NCBI RefSeq assembly: GCF_003544915.1
Contig: NZ_CP032097.1
Span: 1,302,001-1,366,000, forward strand
Reading direction: 5' to 3'
DNA length: 64,000 nt
DNA from: Arcobacter ellisii
GTDB lineage: Bacteria > Campylobacterota > Campylobacteria > Campylobacterales > Arcobacteraceae
Under the pieces are notes generated by a model, which saw only the letters and a list, made by a program, of their open reading frames with translations, was not told the DNA's origin and did not search any database. The first letter of the stretch is position 1, and each line of letters opens with the position of its first letter. Both the position numbers and the translations under genes were made by a program. This document shows positions 16,365 to 24,964 of the stretch, in pieces.

Positions 16365-17798
16365 ATGGTAAATTTTGTAAAAAGAGATAAAAATGATATT
16401 TTTGGAATGCCTATTTTAAATATCATTTTTAAAAATAGGATATTTCAAAGAGTTGTTCAAGTTTTAGTTTTAACAGTATTTGTTTATGCAATCTATTTTG
16501 GTTTTATAAATCCAACAAAAGAGAAAAATCTTTTTACAACTGGACTTTTTTGGGGACTTTTTTGGCCATTTTTTATGGTTACGACTCTTTCAACATTTGG
16601 AAGAGTTTTTTGTGGAGTTTGTCCCCATGGATTTATTGGTAAGTTTATTACAAAAGTTGGATTAAAAAGAAAAATTCCTCAAAGTTTAGCAAATCCTTTT
16701 ATTGGAGTATTTTTACTATTTTTTGGTTGGTGGGCTACGTATTATATGTATCCTGAGTTTTTCAAAATACCTTATGCAACAGCACTTTTATTTTTTATTA
16801 TGACTATAATAGCTGTAGTTTTTTATTATATTTATGATGAAATGGCTTACTGTAAATACATTTGTCCAATTGGAACTATGACAAAAGTTTTTTCAAAAGT
16901 TGGGTTTACAAAACTTGAAACTTATAAAGAACACTGTTCTAGTTGTAAAACATTTGATTGTGCAACAGCTTGTAGTTATAACTTAAAACCATTTACTTTT
17001 GCAAAGAAAAATTCTATGGAAGATTGTACTTTATGTATGGATTGTAGCAGTGCTTGTGAAAGTGTGGCTTTTAAATTAAAAAAACCTTCAAGTACTCTAT
17101 TTGATAAGTTTAAAACATCAAAAGCAGAAGTTTGGGCATTGATTTTTATAACAGCAGCTATTAGTATAACTATGGGATTTCATCACGCACTTGGAAGAAG
17201 TGCAATAGTTGAAGAGTTCTTTTGGACAAAAACAGCAAGATATTTTGAATCATTTGTAAATTTTGGCACTATTGACACAGTTGGGCTTTTTGCATTTTTA
17301 TATGCAGTATTAATTTCGATAGTTTTAAGTGTTGGTGGTATGTTTATAGCTTCAAAGATTTTAAAAGTTAATTTTCAAACTACATTTTACACTTTAGGAT
17401 ATGCTTTTGCACCACTATTTATAATAGGTGGATTATCACATATTGGGGAGTTTTTCTTTTATTCTTATGCTTCAAATATCGTAAATGGTTTTAATCAAGC
17501 TTTTTATTTAGGGCTTGAATTTATGCAACCACTTGCAAGTAGAAAAGATGAGTGGGTTCATATTTTTAAAGTTTTTAATCATATTGGTTATATTTGGGCT
17601 TTTGTGTTGATGATAAATAGATTTAAACTAATAGAGAGCAAAACTATTTTAAAAGTTTTTGCTTTTCCTTTTGCCTCTGCTCTTATAATTTTTTATATGA
17701 GTCTAAATTTTTATACGGGTTATGTATTTAAAACTTATGGTGCAAATATGGGTGGACACAATCACAAAAATCATCAAATGAATATGGAAAACAAATGA
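16365..17798 (+). CDS. Membrane 4Fe-4S protein (NapH/CcoG/RdxA-like) with His/Met tail
   Basis: 477-residue integral membrane protein. The first half has two TM pairs and the motifs CGVCPHG and CKYICPIGT, then a ferredoxin-like stretch with CSSCKTFDCATAC and CTLCMDCSSAC. These could hold two 4Fe-4S clusters, as in NapH, NosR and CcoG/RdxA proteins. The second half has about six further TM helices with histidines that could bind haem. The end, MGGHNHKNHQMNMENK, is rich in His and Met, suggesting copper or another soft metal. It lies between the TonB receptor and ExbB with 9-base and -4-base spacing. I infer an electron-transfer role in metal reduction during uptake. Confidence 0.8.
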   Translation: MVNFVKRDKNDIFGMPILNIIFKNRIFQRVVQVLVLTVFVYAIYFGFINPTKEKNLFTTGLFWGLFWPFFMVTTLSTFGRVFCGVCPHGFIGKFITKVGLKRKIPQSLANPFIGVFLLFFGWWATYYMYPEFFKIPYATALLFFIMTIIAVVFYYIYDEMAYCKYICPIGTMTKVFSKVGFTKLETYKEHCSSCKTFDCATACSYNLKPFTFAKKNSMEDCTLCMDCSSACESVAFKLKKPSSTLFDKFKTSKAEVWALIFITAAISITMGFHHALGRSAIVEEFFWTKTARYFESFVNFGTIDTVGLFAFLYAVLISIVLSVGGMFIASKILKVNFQTTFYTLGYAFAPLFIIGGLSHIGEFFFYSYASNIVNGFNQAFYLGLEFMQPLASRKDEWVHIFKVFNHIGYIWAFVLMINRFKLIESKTILKVFAFPFASALIIFYMSLNFYTGYVFKTYGANMGGHNHKNHQMNMENK

Positions 17799-18220
17799 AT
17801 ATAGAAGTTCTAAAAAATCTTATAGATTATGGAGTTATTGCTCTTTTATTGTTTATGAGTTTTATCTCATTTTGGTTTTTTGTTGAAAGAATAATCTTTT
17901 ATAAAAAATTAGATGTAAAAAGTTTTAAAAATAAAAAGGCTTTAGATATAGCTTTAACAAAACATCTAACAATCATAGGAACAATTGCTTCAAATTCTCC
18001 ATATATTGGACTGCTTGGAACAGTGTTGGCTATTATGCTTACTTTTATGTCTATGGGAAATGGAGATATTGATGCAGCAAAAATTATGAGTTCATTGGCA
18101 CTTGCTTTAAAAGCAACTGCTATTGGACTTGTAGTTGCAATAATTTCTCAGATTTTTTATAATATTTTAGGGCGTTATGCCGAAGTTTTGGAGAGTTTGT
18201 ATGAAGTTGAAGAAGTATGA
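17795..18220 (+). CDS. exbB: ExbB/TolQ-type proton channel subunit
   Basis: 141-residue MotA/TolQ/ExbB protein that uses the proton gradient to drive TonB. Three TM helices: about residues 12-31, 66-86 and 101-125. The signature SPYIGLLGTVLAIMLTFMSMG marks the pore-forming second helix. The ATG overlaps the stop of the preceding iron-sulfur protein gene by 4 bases. It is shorter than E. coli ExbB but normal for Campylobacterota. Confidence in the ExbB role comes from ExbD and TonB directly downstream. Confidence 0.9.
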   Translation: MNIEVLKNLIDYGVIALLLFMSFISFWFFVERIIFYKKLDVKSFKNKKALDIALTKHLTIIGTIASNSPYIGLLGTVLAIMLTFMSMGNGDIDAAKIMSSLALALKATAIGLVVAIISQIFYNILGRYAEVLESLYEVEEV

Positions 18221-18578
18221 CTCTATAAACGTAATACCATTTATTGATGTATTACTTGTTTTATTAGCAATAGTTTTATTAACTTCTACCTTTATTACAA
18301 GAGGGATTATTCCAATATCTTTACCAGAAGCTTCAAACGCAAATACTCTAAAAGCAAATAAAGAGATAATTATAGTTATAAAAGAGGATGGAACTCTATT
18401 TTGTAATAATAATATAGAGGGTTTAAAGAATATAGAAGAACATATTTTACAATTTCCCAAAGATACGCCAATACATATAAATAGCGATAAAAATTCAAAA
18501 TTTGAAATTTTTGTATCAGTTTTAGATATGTTAAAAAGATACGAATATTCAAACATCTCAATAGTGACTGAAAAATGA
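18201..18578 (+). CDS. exbD: ExbD/TolR-type protein
   Basis: About 125 residues beginning MKLKKYDSINVIPFIDVLLVLLAIVLL. The membrane aspartate in PFIDVLLVLL is the conserved proton-carrying residue. A periplasmic domain of about 85 residues follows. I choose the ATG at 18201 because GGAGAG sits about 8 bases upstream; the frame extends to an ATG at 18177 inside exbB with no site. It overlaps exbB by 20 bases and tonB by 4, so the three are translationally coupled. Confidence 0.9.
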   Translation: MKLKKYDSINVIPFIDVLLVLLAIVLLTSTFITRGIIPISLPEASNANTLKANKEIIIVIKEDGTLFCNNNIEGLKNIEEHILQFPKDTPIHINSDKNSKFEIFVSVLDMLKRYEYSNISIVTEK

Positions 18579-19303
18579 ATAGATATTTCAACTCGTTTTT
18601 AATAACTTTAGTTTTTTATGCTTTTTTTGCTTTTTTGCTTTTCTATCTTTTTATGGATAAAAAGATGATTTTAGATGAACCTAAAACTATTCAAAAAATA
18701 TCTTTAAATCATATTGAGTTAGAAAAAAAGCCAGTTGTTAATCAAATAAAAGAAGAAAAGGTTATACAAGAAGAAATAAAAGAGCAAGTAAAAGAAGAGA
18801 TAAAGCCAGAACCAATAGAAAAAGTAGTTAAAAAAGAAGAAAAGAAAATGGTTCCAGAAAAGCCAAAAGAGAAAAAAATAGAAAAAGAAAAAGTAGTTAA
18901 AAAAGAGGAAATTAAAGAGCAAAAAAATCCTACAAAAGAGGAAAATGTTAAAGAAAATATAGTAAATAGTACTATACAAAAAGAAACAAAAGAATTAGTT
19001 GCTCCAAAACCAGTAGTTGATGAAAAAAAAGAGTATTTGGAAAAACATTTGGCACTTATTAGAGATTTGATAAATCAAAATATAAAATATCCTCTAAAAG
19101 CTAAAAAGTTATCAATTCAAGGAGTTGTAACTGTAAAATTTAAACTAAATGAAAATGGAGTTATTGAAAATATAACTATCATTGATGGGCATAAATTTCT
19201 ACAAAATGCAACAATTGAAGCTATTGAAGAGGCTTCAAAAAAGTTCCCAAAAACAAATAAAAGTATAGAGATTCAAATTCCAATAGAGTATAAGTTAATT
19301 TAA
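18575..19303 (+). CDS. tonB: TonB energy transducer
   Basis: 242-residue protein linking the inner-membrane ExbB/ExbD motor to the outer-membrane receptor. One N-terminal TM helix (SFLITLVFYAFFAFLLFYLF) is followed by a long Lys/Glu/Pro-rich periplasmic spacer (about residues 45-150), with repeats such as KEEKKMVPEKPKEKK. The C-terminal TonB domain (about 165-242) contains YPLKAKKLSIQGVVTVKFKLNENG. The start overlaps the exbD stop as ATGA. The spacer explains the long, low-complexity antisense frame on the other strand, which is not a gene. Confidence 0.93.
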   Translation: MNRYFNSFLITLVFYAFFAFLLFYLFMDKKMILDEPKTIQKISLNHIELEKKPVVNQIKEEKVIQEEIKEQVKEEIKPEPIEKVVKKEEKKMVPEKPKEKKIEKEKVVKKEEIKEQKNPTKEENVKENIVNSTIQKETKELVAPKPVVDEKKEYLEKHLALIRDLINQNIKYPLKAKKLSIQGVVTVKFKLNENGVIENITIIDGHKFLQNATIEAIEEASKKFPKTNKSIEIQIPIEYKLI

Positions 19304-19331
19304 AAAAGTCATTTGTGAGTAAATAGTTTGT

Positions 19332-19337
19332 TATAAT
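19332..19337 (+). promoter_or_regulatory. Promoter -10 box for sbcDC
   Basis: TATAAT 35 bases before the TTG start of sbcD, in the 68-base gap after tonB. Its position suits a separate sbcDC transcript. Confidence 0.5.
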
Positions 19338-19371
19338 CTTTTAATAATTTTTAAAAAAGAAAGATTTAACA

Positions 19372-20490
19372 TTGAAAATACTACATTTTAGCGATACTCA
19401 TTTGGGTTTTAATGACCTTGATATTATAAATGAAAACAATATCAACCAAAGAGAAGCGGACTTTTATGATGCTTTTACTCAAGTTGTTGAACAAATAAAA
19501 CTAATAAAACCTGATTATATTATCCACACGGGAGATTTGTTTCATAGAGCAAGTCCTAGTAATAGAGCTATTACTTATGCACTTGAAAAGTTCAATGAAA
19601 TAAATGCTTTAAATATTCCATTTATTTTAATAGCTGGAAATCACTCAACACCAAGAACAAATCTAAGTTCGCCTATTTTAAAGATATTTGAAAACTTTAA
19701 AAATATCTATGTTTCATATAATCAAGAGTATAAAAAAATAGAGTTTGAAGATGTAGTATTTCATACTTTGCCTCATATGAATGATGAAAATATTGCATGT
19801 GAGCAAATAAACTCATGTGAAGCGAATATAGACGAAAACAAAAGAAATATCATGATGATGCACTGTAGCGTTGGTGCTTGGTATTTGATGAGTGAGTTTG
19901 GAGAATGGGTATATCCATCAAATAAAGAGTATATATTTGAAAAGATGGATTATGTGGCTCTTGGGCACTGGCATGGTTTTGGAAAAGTTGGAAAGTATGA
20001 AAATGTTTACTATAGTGGAAGCGTTGAGCGAACAAGTTTAAATGATAAACGAAATTCAAAAGGTTTTATAGTTGCAAATATAAAAGATACACTTACTATA
20101 GACTACATTGAGATAAACATAAGAACTATTAGACAAAAAGAGATAGATTGTAGTGATTTGGAAGCTTCAATACAAGCTTTAGATACAAGTGATTGCCAAA
20201 ATGCAATAGTAGAAGTAAAACTAACAAATCTTACACCATTAGGCTCAATAGATATTCAAAACAAACAAATCAAAGAGTTATTTCCAACGGCTTTAAGTGT
20301 TAGTATAAAAAGAGAGTTTAAAAAAGATATTACCTCATCAAATATTGATAATCTTGAAGCAATATCACTTGAAGAGTATTTTTTAGAGCATATAAAAGAG
20401 AGTTGCAATGACCTAGAGTATGAAAGACTAAAACAAAAGACACAAGAACTATTTTCTAAGTATGAAGAGGTAAGTTATGATACTAACTAA
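19372..20490 (+). CDS. sbcD: Exonuclease subunit SbcD (Mre11-like)
   Basis: Metal-dependent nuclease that with SbcC cuts hairpins and blocked DNA ends. 372 residues, starting at TTG with AGAAAGA upstream. The calcineurin-like phosphoesterase motifs are all visible: FSDTHLGF, HTGDLFH, AGNHSTP, MMHC and ALGHWHGFG. A C-terminal capping region follows, normal for the family. It overlaps sbcC by 14 bases, as in most bacterial sbcDC operons. Confidence 0.93.
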   Translation: MKILHFSDTHLGFNDLDIINENNINQREADFYDAFTQVVEQIKLIKPDYIIHTGDLFHRASPSNRAITYALEKFNEINALNIPFILIAGNHSTPRTNLSSPILKIFENFKNIYVSYNQEYKKIEFEDVVFHTLPHMNDENIACEQINSCEANIDENKRNIMMMHCSVGAWYLMSEFGEWVYPSNKEYIFEKMDYVALGHWHGFGKVGKYENVYYSGSVERTSLNDKRNSKGFIVANIKDTLTIDYIEINIRTIRQKEIDCSDLEASIQALDTSDCQNAIVEVKLTNLTPLGSIDIQNKQIKELFPTALSVSIKREFKKDITSSNIDNLEAISLEEYFLEHIKESCNDLEYERLKQKTQELFSKYEEVSYDTN

Positions 20491-22846
20491 ACTAAAACTA
20501 GAAAACTTTAAAAAGTATAGTTCATTTGAAATCTCTTTTGATTTAGGACTTATAGGAATTATAGGAAAAAATGGAAGTGGGAAATCTACTATTTTTGAAG
20601 CTATCTTATTTGCTTTATATGGTGAACTAAGAAACAAAGGTGATAAAGAAGTAGTAAGAAATGCAAATGCTTCACAAAAAGACATAGTTAGTGTTGAACT
20701 AGAGTTTGAAATAGGTGAAAGTTTATATAAGATAATCAGAGAATTTAGAGGAAAAACTTTAAGTGCAAATGCAAAACTATATAAAAATGAAGAACTTATA
20801 ACTACTGGAGCAAAAGAAGTAACAACAGCTATATCTAATCTAACAAAGATGAGTAAAGATGCTTTTATGCATACTTTATTTGCTAGTCAAAAAGAACTTA
20901 CAAGTTTAAGTAATAGTAAACCAGAAGATAGAAAAAAGATGATTAGAAAACTTCTAGGGCTTGAAAAGATTGATTTTGTAGAAAAAGAGTTAATAGAAAA
21001 GAGTAGGGAGCTAAAAAGAGAAATAGATGCTTTTAAAGAAGTATTACTAAGTAGTGAAGATATAACTATAAAAAAAGAGAATATAGTTGAACAAACAGTT
21101 CAAAAAGAGGAGTTTTTAAAAGAGATAGATAAACAAAGTTTAGTTTTAGAAGAGTTAAATCAAAAAGTTTCTACTATAAAACAAGAGTTAGAACTATTTA
21201 CAAAAACAAAAGAGCAAAAACAAAGTTTAAAAGCTAGATGTGAACTTCTAACAAATACAATCAACTCTCATCAAAAAACACAAGAAAAACTACAAAATGA
21301 ATTAAATACACTATATACAAAACAAGAAGAGTTAAAAGGTTTACAAACTATCAAACAAGAGTATATAAATCTACATGAAACTCTAAAAGAGCAAGATAAA
21401 CTAAAAGAGTATAGCTTAAGAAAAGATGGATTACTTTTAGAGCAAAAAGAGTTAAGAGAACAATACACAAAAGCAAAGGATAGTATAAAGGTATTAGAGT
21501 TTGAAACAAAAGAGCATTTAGAGTTAGTAGAAAAAGAAAAAGAGTTAGATAAGAGTATAGAAAAATATAAACAACTTCTAACAAACAAAGAGTTAGATGA
21601 AAAAAGAGTATTACAAGAAATAGCAGGTGAAGAAAAGCTAATAGCTGATATAAAAAAGAAAATAGAAAATATCACAACGCTAGGCAAAGAATCAAACTGT
21701 CCAACTTGTACAAGACCACTTTTAGATGAGTATGATAGTGTTATATTCTCACTTGAACAAATAGTACTAAATACACAAAATACAAAGATTGATTTTTCTA
21801 AAGAACAACTAGCAAATATTAAAGATGAAAAAGAAAAACTAGAAGAACTACAAAAAGCACATATAAAAGAGCATTTTGAAATCTCTAAAAAGATAAATCT
21901 AATAGAAAATAAAAAAAGAGATTTACAAGTCCAAAAAGAACACTTTGAAAAAGTGACACAAAAGGGAGTAAAAAACAAAGAAGAGTTAGCAAAACTTGAA
22001 ATCTATAGTTATGATAAGAACTTACATGAAGAACTGCTTTTAAAACAAAAAGAGTTAAAAACTAAGTATGAGTATATACTCTCACTTGAAACTATGCTAA
22101 AAAGAGTTGATACTATAAAAGAGGAGTTAGAAGCATCACAGCATAATCAAGATAAATACAACTTAGAACTTCTGCAAAAAGATTTAGAGTATAAAGCTAT
22201 AAACTATGATGAGGTAAAACATCAAGAAAAAGCAAAAGAGTTTGATGAGGTACAAAAACAAAAAGATAGTTTAGTAACTCTTATAAATGATTTAAAAGTA
22301 AAAATAGCAACTATTGAAGGCCAAATCAAAACTATACTTGAGAGTTTACAAAACAATGAAACTCAACTAAAAAAAGTACAAACAAAAAAAGATGACCTAA
22401 ATGACTATGAAAAAATTAAAATAAATTTAGCAGAGTTTAAAACAAAACTAAACTCAAAAGTAGCTCCAAGAATCTCTGATATTGCTTCAAATATGTTTGC
22501 TCAAATCACAAAAGGAAAATATCAACATATCGAAGTTTCAAATGAGTTTGACTTTTATATCTATGATGAAGGCAAAAAGTATCCAATAGAGCGATTCAGT
22601 GGTGGAGAAATCGACCTTGCAAACTTGGTTTTAAGAATCGCTATTTCAAAAACTTTGAGTGAACTAAGTGGTGCAAATAGTGTAGAGTTTTTGGCTTTTG
22701 ATGAAGTTTTTGGAAGTCAAGATGATACAAGAAGAATGGAAATCCTCGAAGCCTTTCATACAATCAAAGAACAATATAGACAAATATTTTTAATCAGCCA
22801 TGAAATGGAAATAAAAGAGATGTTTGAGCGAGTTGTGGAGGTTTAA
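20477..22846 (+). CDS. sbcC: Exonuclease subunit SbcC (Rad50-like ATPase)
   Basis: 789-residue SMC-type ATPase partner of SbcD. The Walker A motif GIIGKNGSGKST is near residue 34. Long coiled coils flank the zinc hook CPTC near residue 408, which joins two molecules. The C-terminal half-domain has the ABC signature RFSGGEIDLANLVLRIAIS and Walker B FLAFDEVFGSQ, then the switch histidine ISHEME. It is shorter than E. coli SbcC (about 1,050 residues), mostly in the coiled coil. An antisense open frame at 21271-21978 is a shadow of the Lys/Glu-rich coil. Confidence 0.94.
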   Translation: MILTKLKLENFKKYSSFEISFDLGLIGIIGKNGSGKSTIFEAILFALYGELRNKGDKEVVRNANASQKDIVSVELEFEIGESLYKIIREFRGKTLSANAKLYKNEELITTGAKEVTTAISNLTKMSKDAFMHTLFASQKELTSLSNSKPEDRKKMIRKLLGLEKIDFVEKELIEKSRELKREIDAFKEVLLSSEDITIKKENIVEQTVQKEEFLKEIDKQSLVLEELNQKVSTIKQELELFTKTKEQKQSLKARCELLTNTINSHQKTQEKLQNELNTLYTKQEELKGLQTIKQEYINLHETLKEQDKLKEYSLRKDGLLLEQKELREQYTKAKDSIKVLEFETKEHLELVEKEKELDKSIEKYKQLLTNKELDEKRVLQEIAGEEKLIADIKKKIENITTLGKESNCPTCTRPLLDEYDSVIFSLEQIVLNTQNTKIDFSKEQLANIKDEKEKLEELQKAHIKEHFEISKKINLIENKKRDLQVQKEHFEKVTQKGVKNKEELAKLEIYSYDKNLHEELLLKQKELKTKYEYILSLETMLKRVDTIKEELEASQHNQDKYNLELLQKDLEYKAINYDEVKHQEKAKEFDEVQKQKDSLVTLINDLKVKIATIEGQIKTILESLQNNETQLKKVQTKKDDLNDYEKIKINLAEFKTKLNSKVAPRISDIASNMFAQITKGKYQHIEVSNEFDFYIYDEGKKYPIERFSGGEIDLANLVLRIAISKTLSELSGANSVEFLAFDEVFGSQDDTRRMEILEAFHTIKEQYRQIFLISHEMEIKEMFERVVEV

Positions 22847-22861
22847 GAAAATATTAATTTA

Positions 22862-23386
22862 TTAAATATTATCGAAAAACTTTTTTAATTCAGAATAAAA
22901 ATTTTCTTTATGAAGTATTAATCTTTCAACTATATTTTTTAATTTTGAATTATCAATTTTTCCATCATTTAAAAGTTTAAAAAAATGTATTCTTTCTTGT
23001 TCATAATCAAGAAGAAATTTACGTGAAGATTCTAAAGATAATAAACTTAAATTAAAATCAATTTTTGAATTTAATTCTTTCATAGAATGATGTAGATTTT
23101 TAATTTTTTCAATTTTTGAGACAAAATCATTATCTAAATTATTATCCATAATATCAGTTAACTGAATAAGTAAATAAAAATATCTTGATGATAATTCGTT
23201 TATTTCTATTAATATATTCTTTTTTAATTCAAATTTTAATTTCTTATTTTCTTGAGAGTGATTTGATTTGTTATTTATATAAGTAAAAAATCCAGCAATT
23301 AATGCACCTAATCCAATTTTTAAAGCTGTATCAGCAAGATCATACTAATTTTTTGTATTATCAATAATTGTTTTTACTTCTTCCAT
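22862..23386 (-). pseudogene. Hypothetical gene interrupted by an in-frame TAG
   Basis: A 175-codon frame starts at the ATG at 23384-23386, with AAGGAAA upstream, as MEEVKTIIDNTKN. It meets TAG at 23345-23347 and then continues as YDLADTALKIGLGALIAGFF, a TM helix, and a Lys/Glu-rich helical region of about 130 residues. The part after MDNNLDNDFVSKIEK (22862-23149) is open from an internal ATG. Without the TAG this would be a small anchored coiled-coil protein. TAG is not a selenocysteine codon, so I call it a nonsense-broken gene. The family is not recognised. Confidence 0.55.
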
Positions 23387-23495
23387 TCATTTTCCTTAAA
23401 ATTAGTAAATTTAGATACTAATTTTATTTTAAAAATAATAAAAATAAAATTTATTTCAATCTGTAATATTTTAAATCCAAAATCTAGATTTTATA

Positions 23496-23501
23496 TATAA
23501 T
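23496..23501 (+). promoter_or_regulatory. Promoter -10 box for the toxin-antitoxin operon
   Basis: TATAAT within TTATATATAATCAG. Transcription would begin about 25 bases before the leader ORF at 23533. Confidence 0.5.
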
Positions 23502-23532
23502 CAGTTATATTATTTAATTTGGAGATAACAAT

Positions 23533-23577
23533 ATGATTAAATTGACAAAAGTTAACATATATGTTAACATATTATGA
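23533..23577 (+). CDS. Fourteen-codon leader ORF before the toxin gene
   Basis: ATG with GGAG 8 bases upstream encodes MIKLTKVNIYVNIL; its TGA overlaps the higB ATG as ATGA. higB itself has no Shine-Dalgarno sequence, so ribosomes finishing this leader would deliver translation of the toxin. The 18-base palindrome at 23551-23568 lies within the leader. Expression as a real peptide is unproven; coupling is the likely purpose. Confidence 0.5.
   Translation: MIKLTKVNIYVNIL
23551..23568. promoter_or_regulatory. Perfect 18-bp palindrome, probable antitoxin operator
   Basis: GTTAACATATATGTTAAC reads the same on both strands. It sits directly before the toxin gene and about 45-60 bases after the predicted transcription start. 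Xre-type antitoxins usually bind such palindromes in their own promoter region, so HigA is the natural ligand. Its place inside the leader ORF is unusual. Confidence 0.65.
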
Positions 23578-23915
23578 AAGAGATTTTGTTTTATAAAAGT
23601 AAATCTCAAAGAAGTTTTATAGAAGAGTTTTTGGATACTTTATCAAATAAAGAAGTAGAAAAAGTTCTTTGGGTATTTAAGTTGATAAGAGAAGATGAAT
23701 TTATATCTACAAAATTTTACAAAAAGCTTGTAAATACTGAAGATATTATAGAAATTCGCGTGCAACTCTCAAATAACAATTTTAGATTTCTTGGTTTTGA
23801 ACATGATGGAAAGTTGATTATTCTTACAAATGCTTTTAGAAAAAAAGAGCAAAAGACACCAAAAAATGAGATTGAATTAGCACAAAAAAGGAAAAAGGAG
23901 TATTTAAATGGATGA
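23574..23915 (+). CDS. higB: HigB-like toxin (RelE superfamily, Gp49-like)
   Basis: 113-residue protein of the RelE/HigB group (phage Gp49-like): MKEILFYKSKSQRSFIEEFLDTL at the start, a central IEIRVQLSNNNFRFLGFEHDGKLIILTNAFRKKEQKTP and a basic C-terminus. Such toxins cut mRNA on the ribosome. The gene precedes its antitoxin, as is typical for hig, and overlaps it by 8 bases. No ribosome binding site is seen before its ATG, which overlaps the stop of the leader ORF. Confidence 0.87.
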   Translation: MKEILFYKSKSQRSFIEEFLDTLSNKEVEKVLWVFKLIREDEFISTKFYKKLVNTEDIIEIRVQLSNNNFRFLGFEHDGKLIILTNAFRKKEQKTPKNEIELAQKRKKEYLNG

Positions 23916-24183
23916 TTTAGATAAATATATACAAAAAAGAAAAAAATTAAGTAAAGAGTTTGAAGAAAATTTTGATAAAGGTTATGATGATTTTAAAATT
24001 GGGGAGTTATTGAAATTAGCCCGAACAGAAGCTGGATTTACTCAAGAAGAAGTTGCAATAAAACTAAATACAAAAAAATCAGCAATTTCAAGAATAGAAA
24101 ATCATGCTTTAGATATAAAACTATCAACGCTTCAAAACTTTGCAAATATTTTAGGAAAAGAACTAAAAATAGAGTTAGTTTAA
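23908..24183 (+). CDS. higA: HigA-like antitoxin (Xre HTH)
   Basis: 91-residue antitoxin with a charged N-terminal helix and a classic Cro/C1-type helix-turn-helix (about residues 30-85): IGELLKLARTEAGFTQEEVAIKLNTKKSAISRIENH. It would neutralise the HigB-like toxin and repress the operon. AAAAAGGAG before its ATG gives strong translation, unlike the toxin, which favours antitoxin excess. The palindrome at 23551-23568 is its likely operator. Confidence 0.87.
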   Translation: MDDLDKYIQKRKKLSKEFEENFDKGYDDFKIGELLKLARTEAGFTQEEVAIKLNTKKSAISRIENHALDIKLSTLQNFANILGKELKIELV

Positions 24184-24200
24184 TTTAAAAAAGAAAAACC

Positions 24201-24578
24201 ATGAACAAAATAAAACTAGAATACCACCAAGAAATAGACAATAAAATAGTAAAAAAAGAGTTGGAGTTTGAAGAAGATTTGATAAAAGTTCCATACTCTA
24301 AAGCTTCACTTTTTGTCTCAAAAGTAAAAGGTAAATCTATGCAACCAGTTATTCTTGATAACTCTTTGGTAGTTGCTGATTTATCTCAAAAAGAGTTTGA
24401 AGATGAAGCTATATTTTTGATTCACAAAGATGAAAATATGTGGATAAAAAAAGCTAGTCTTATAGAGCAAAAAGAGTTTTTTGTATCTATAAATCCTGAT
24501 TTTTCTCATCTTGTTTATAAAAAAGAGGATTGTAGAATTATCGCAAAAGTTTTGATATATTTTGAAAATGAAAACTAA
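24201..24578 (+). CDS. S24 (LexA/signal peptidase fold) protein without DNA-binding domain
   Basis: 125 residues matching only the C-terminal peptidase half of LexA/UmuD/C1-type proteins: VPYSKASLFVSKVKGKSMQPVILDNSLVVADLS, with the nucleophile Ser in GKSMQP and a candidate catalytic lysine in MWIKKASL. No HTH is present, so it is not a repressor by itself. It follows the HigBA pair by 17 bases and may be transcribed with it. A partner for a separate DNA-binding protein is possible; the function is unknown. Confidence 0.75.
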   Translation: MNKIKLEYHQEIDNKIVKKELEFEEDLIKVPYSKASLFVSKVKGKSMQPVILDNSLVVADLSQKEFEDEAIFLIHKDENMWIKKASLIEQKEFFVSINPDFSHLVYKKEDCRIIAKVLIYFENEN

Positions 24579-24939
24579 TCAAATAATCCTATTTTACGAT
24601 GAAGAGTGTCCTTTTTGTAAAAACTATACAAACTTTTTGAAGCTAAAAAAGAGTTTTGATTTAAAACTAATAGATGCTAGAAAAAATAAAATAGAACTAG
24701 AAAATATTTGTAAAAACCTAGATATAAATGATGGTTTTATAGTTGTATATGAAAATCATTGTTTTCAAGGTGCTAAAGCTTTAGAGTTTTTAAATAGTGC
24801 AGTTGATAAAACTACAATTTTGGGAAAATTGCATTTTTTCTTTGCTTATGAAAATATTTTTTCAAAATTTTTATACAAAATTCTTTTTATTTTGAGAAAA
24901 TTTATACTTTTTATTTTAAGAAAAGATAGCAAAATCTGA
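24562..24939 (+). CDS. DCC-family thiol-disulfide oxidoreductase-like protein (DUF393)
   Basis: 125 residues with the DUF393 signature ILFYDEECPFCKNYTNFLK, a thioredoxin-fold CxxC near residue 16, followed by KLIDARKNK and a C-terminal hydrophobic, Lys/Phe-rich helix pair. The second ATG (24568) is an equally good start. It overlaps the S24-like gene by 17 bases, so the two are coupled. Redox partners are unknown. Confidence 0.82.
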   Translation: MKMKTNQIILFYDEECPFCKNYTNFLKLKKSFDLKLIDARKNKIELENICKNLDINDGFIVVYENHCFQGAKALEFLNSAVDKTTILGKLHFFFAYENIFSKFLYKILFILRKFILFILRKDSKI

Positions 24940-24964
24940 TAAGATAAAATCAAAAAGAAAATAG

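Noticed and set aside
18719-18979. Minus-strand frame rich in Phe, Leu and Tyr inside tonB.
   Set aside because: It mirrors the Lys/Glu repeat of TonB and has no plausible start signals.
21271-21978. Long 235-residue minus-strand open frame inside sbcC.
   Set aside because: It is the antisense shadow of the Lys/Glu-rich coiled coil; its Ser/Phe/Cys-rich composition, lack of ribosome binding site and full overlap with a clear gene argue against it.
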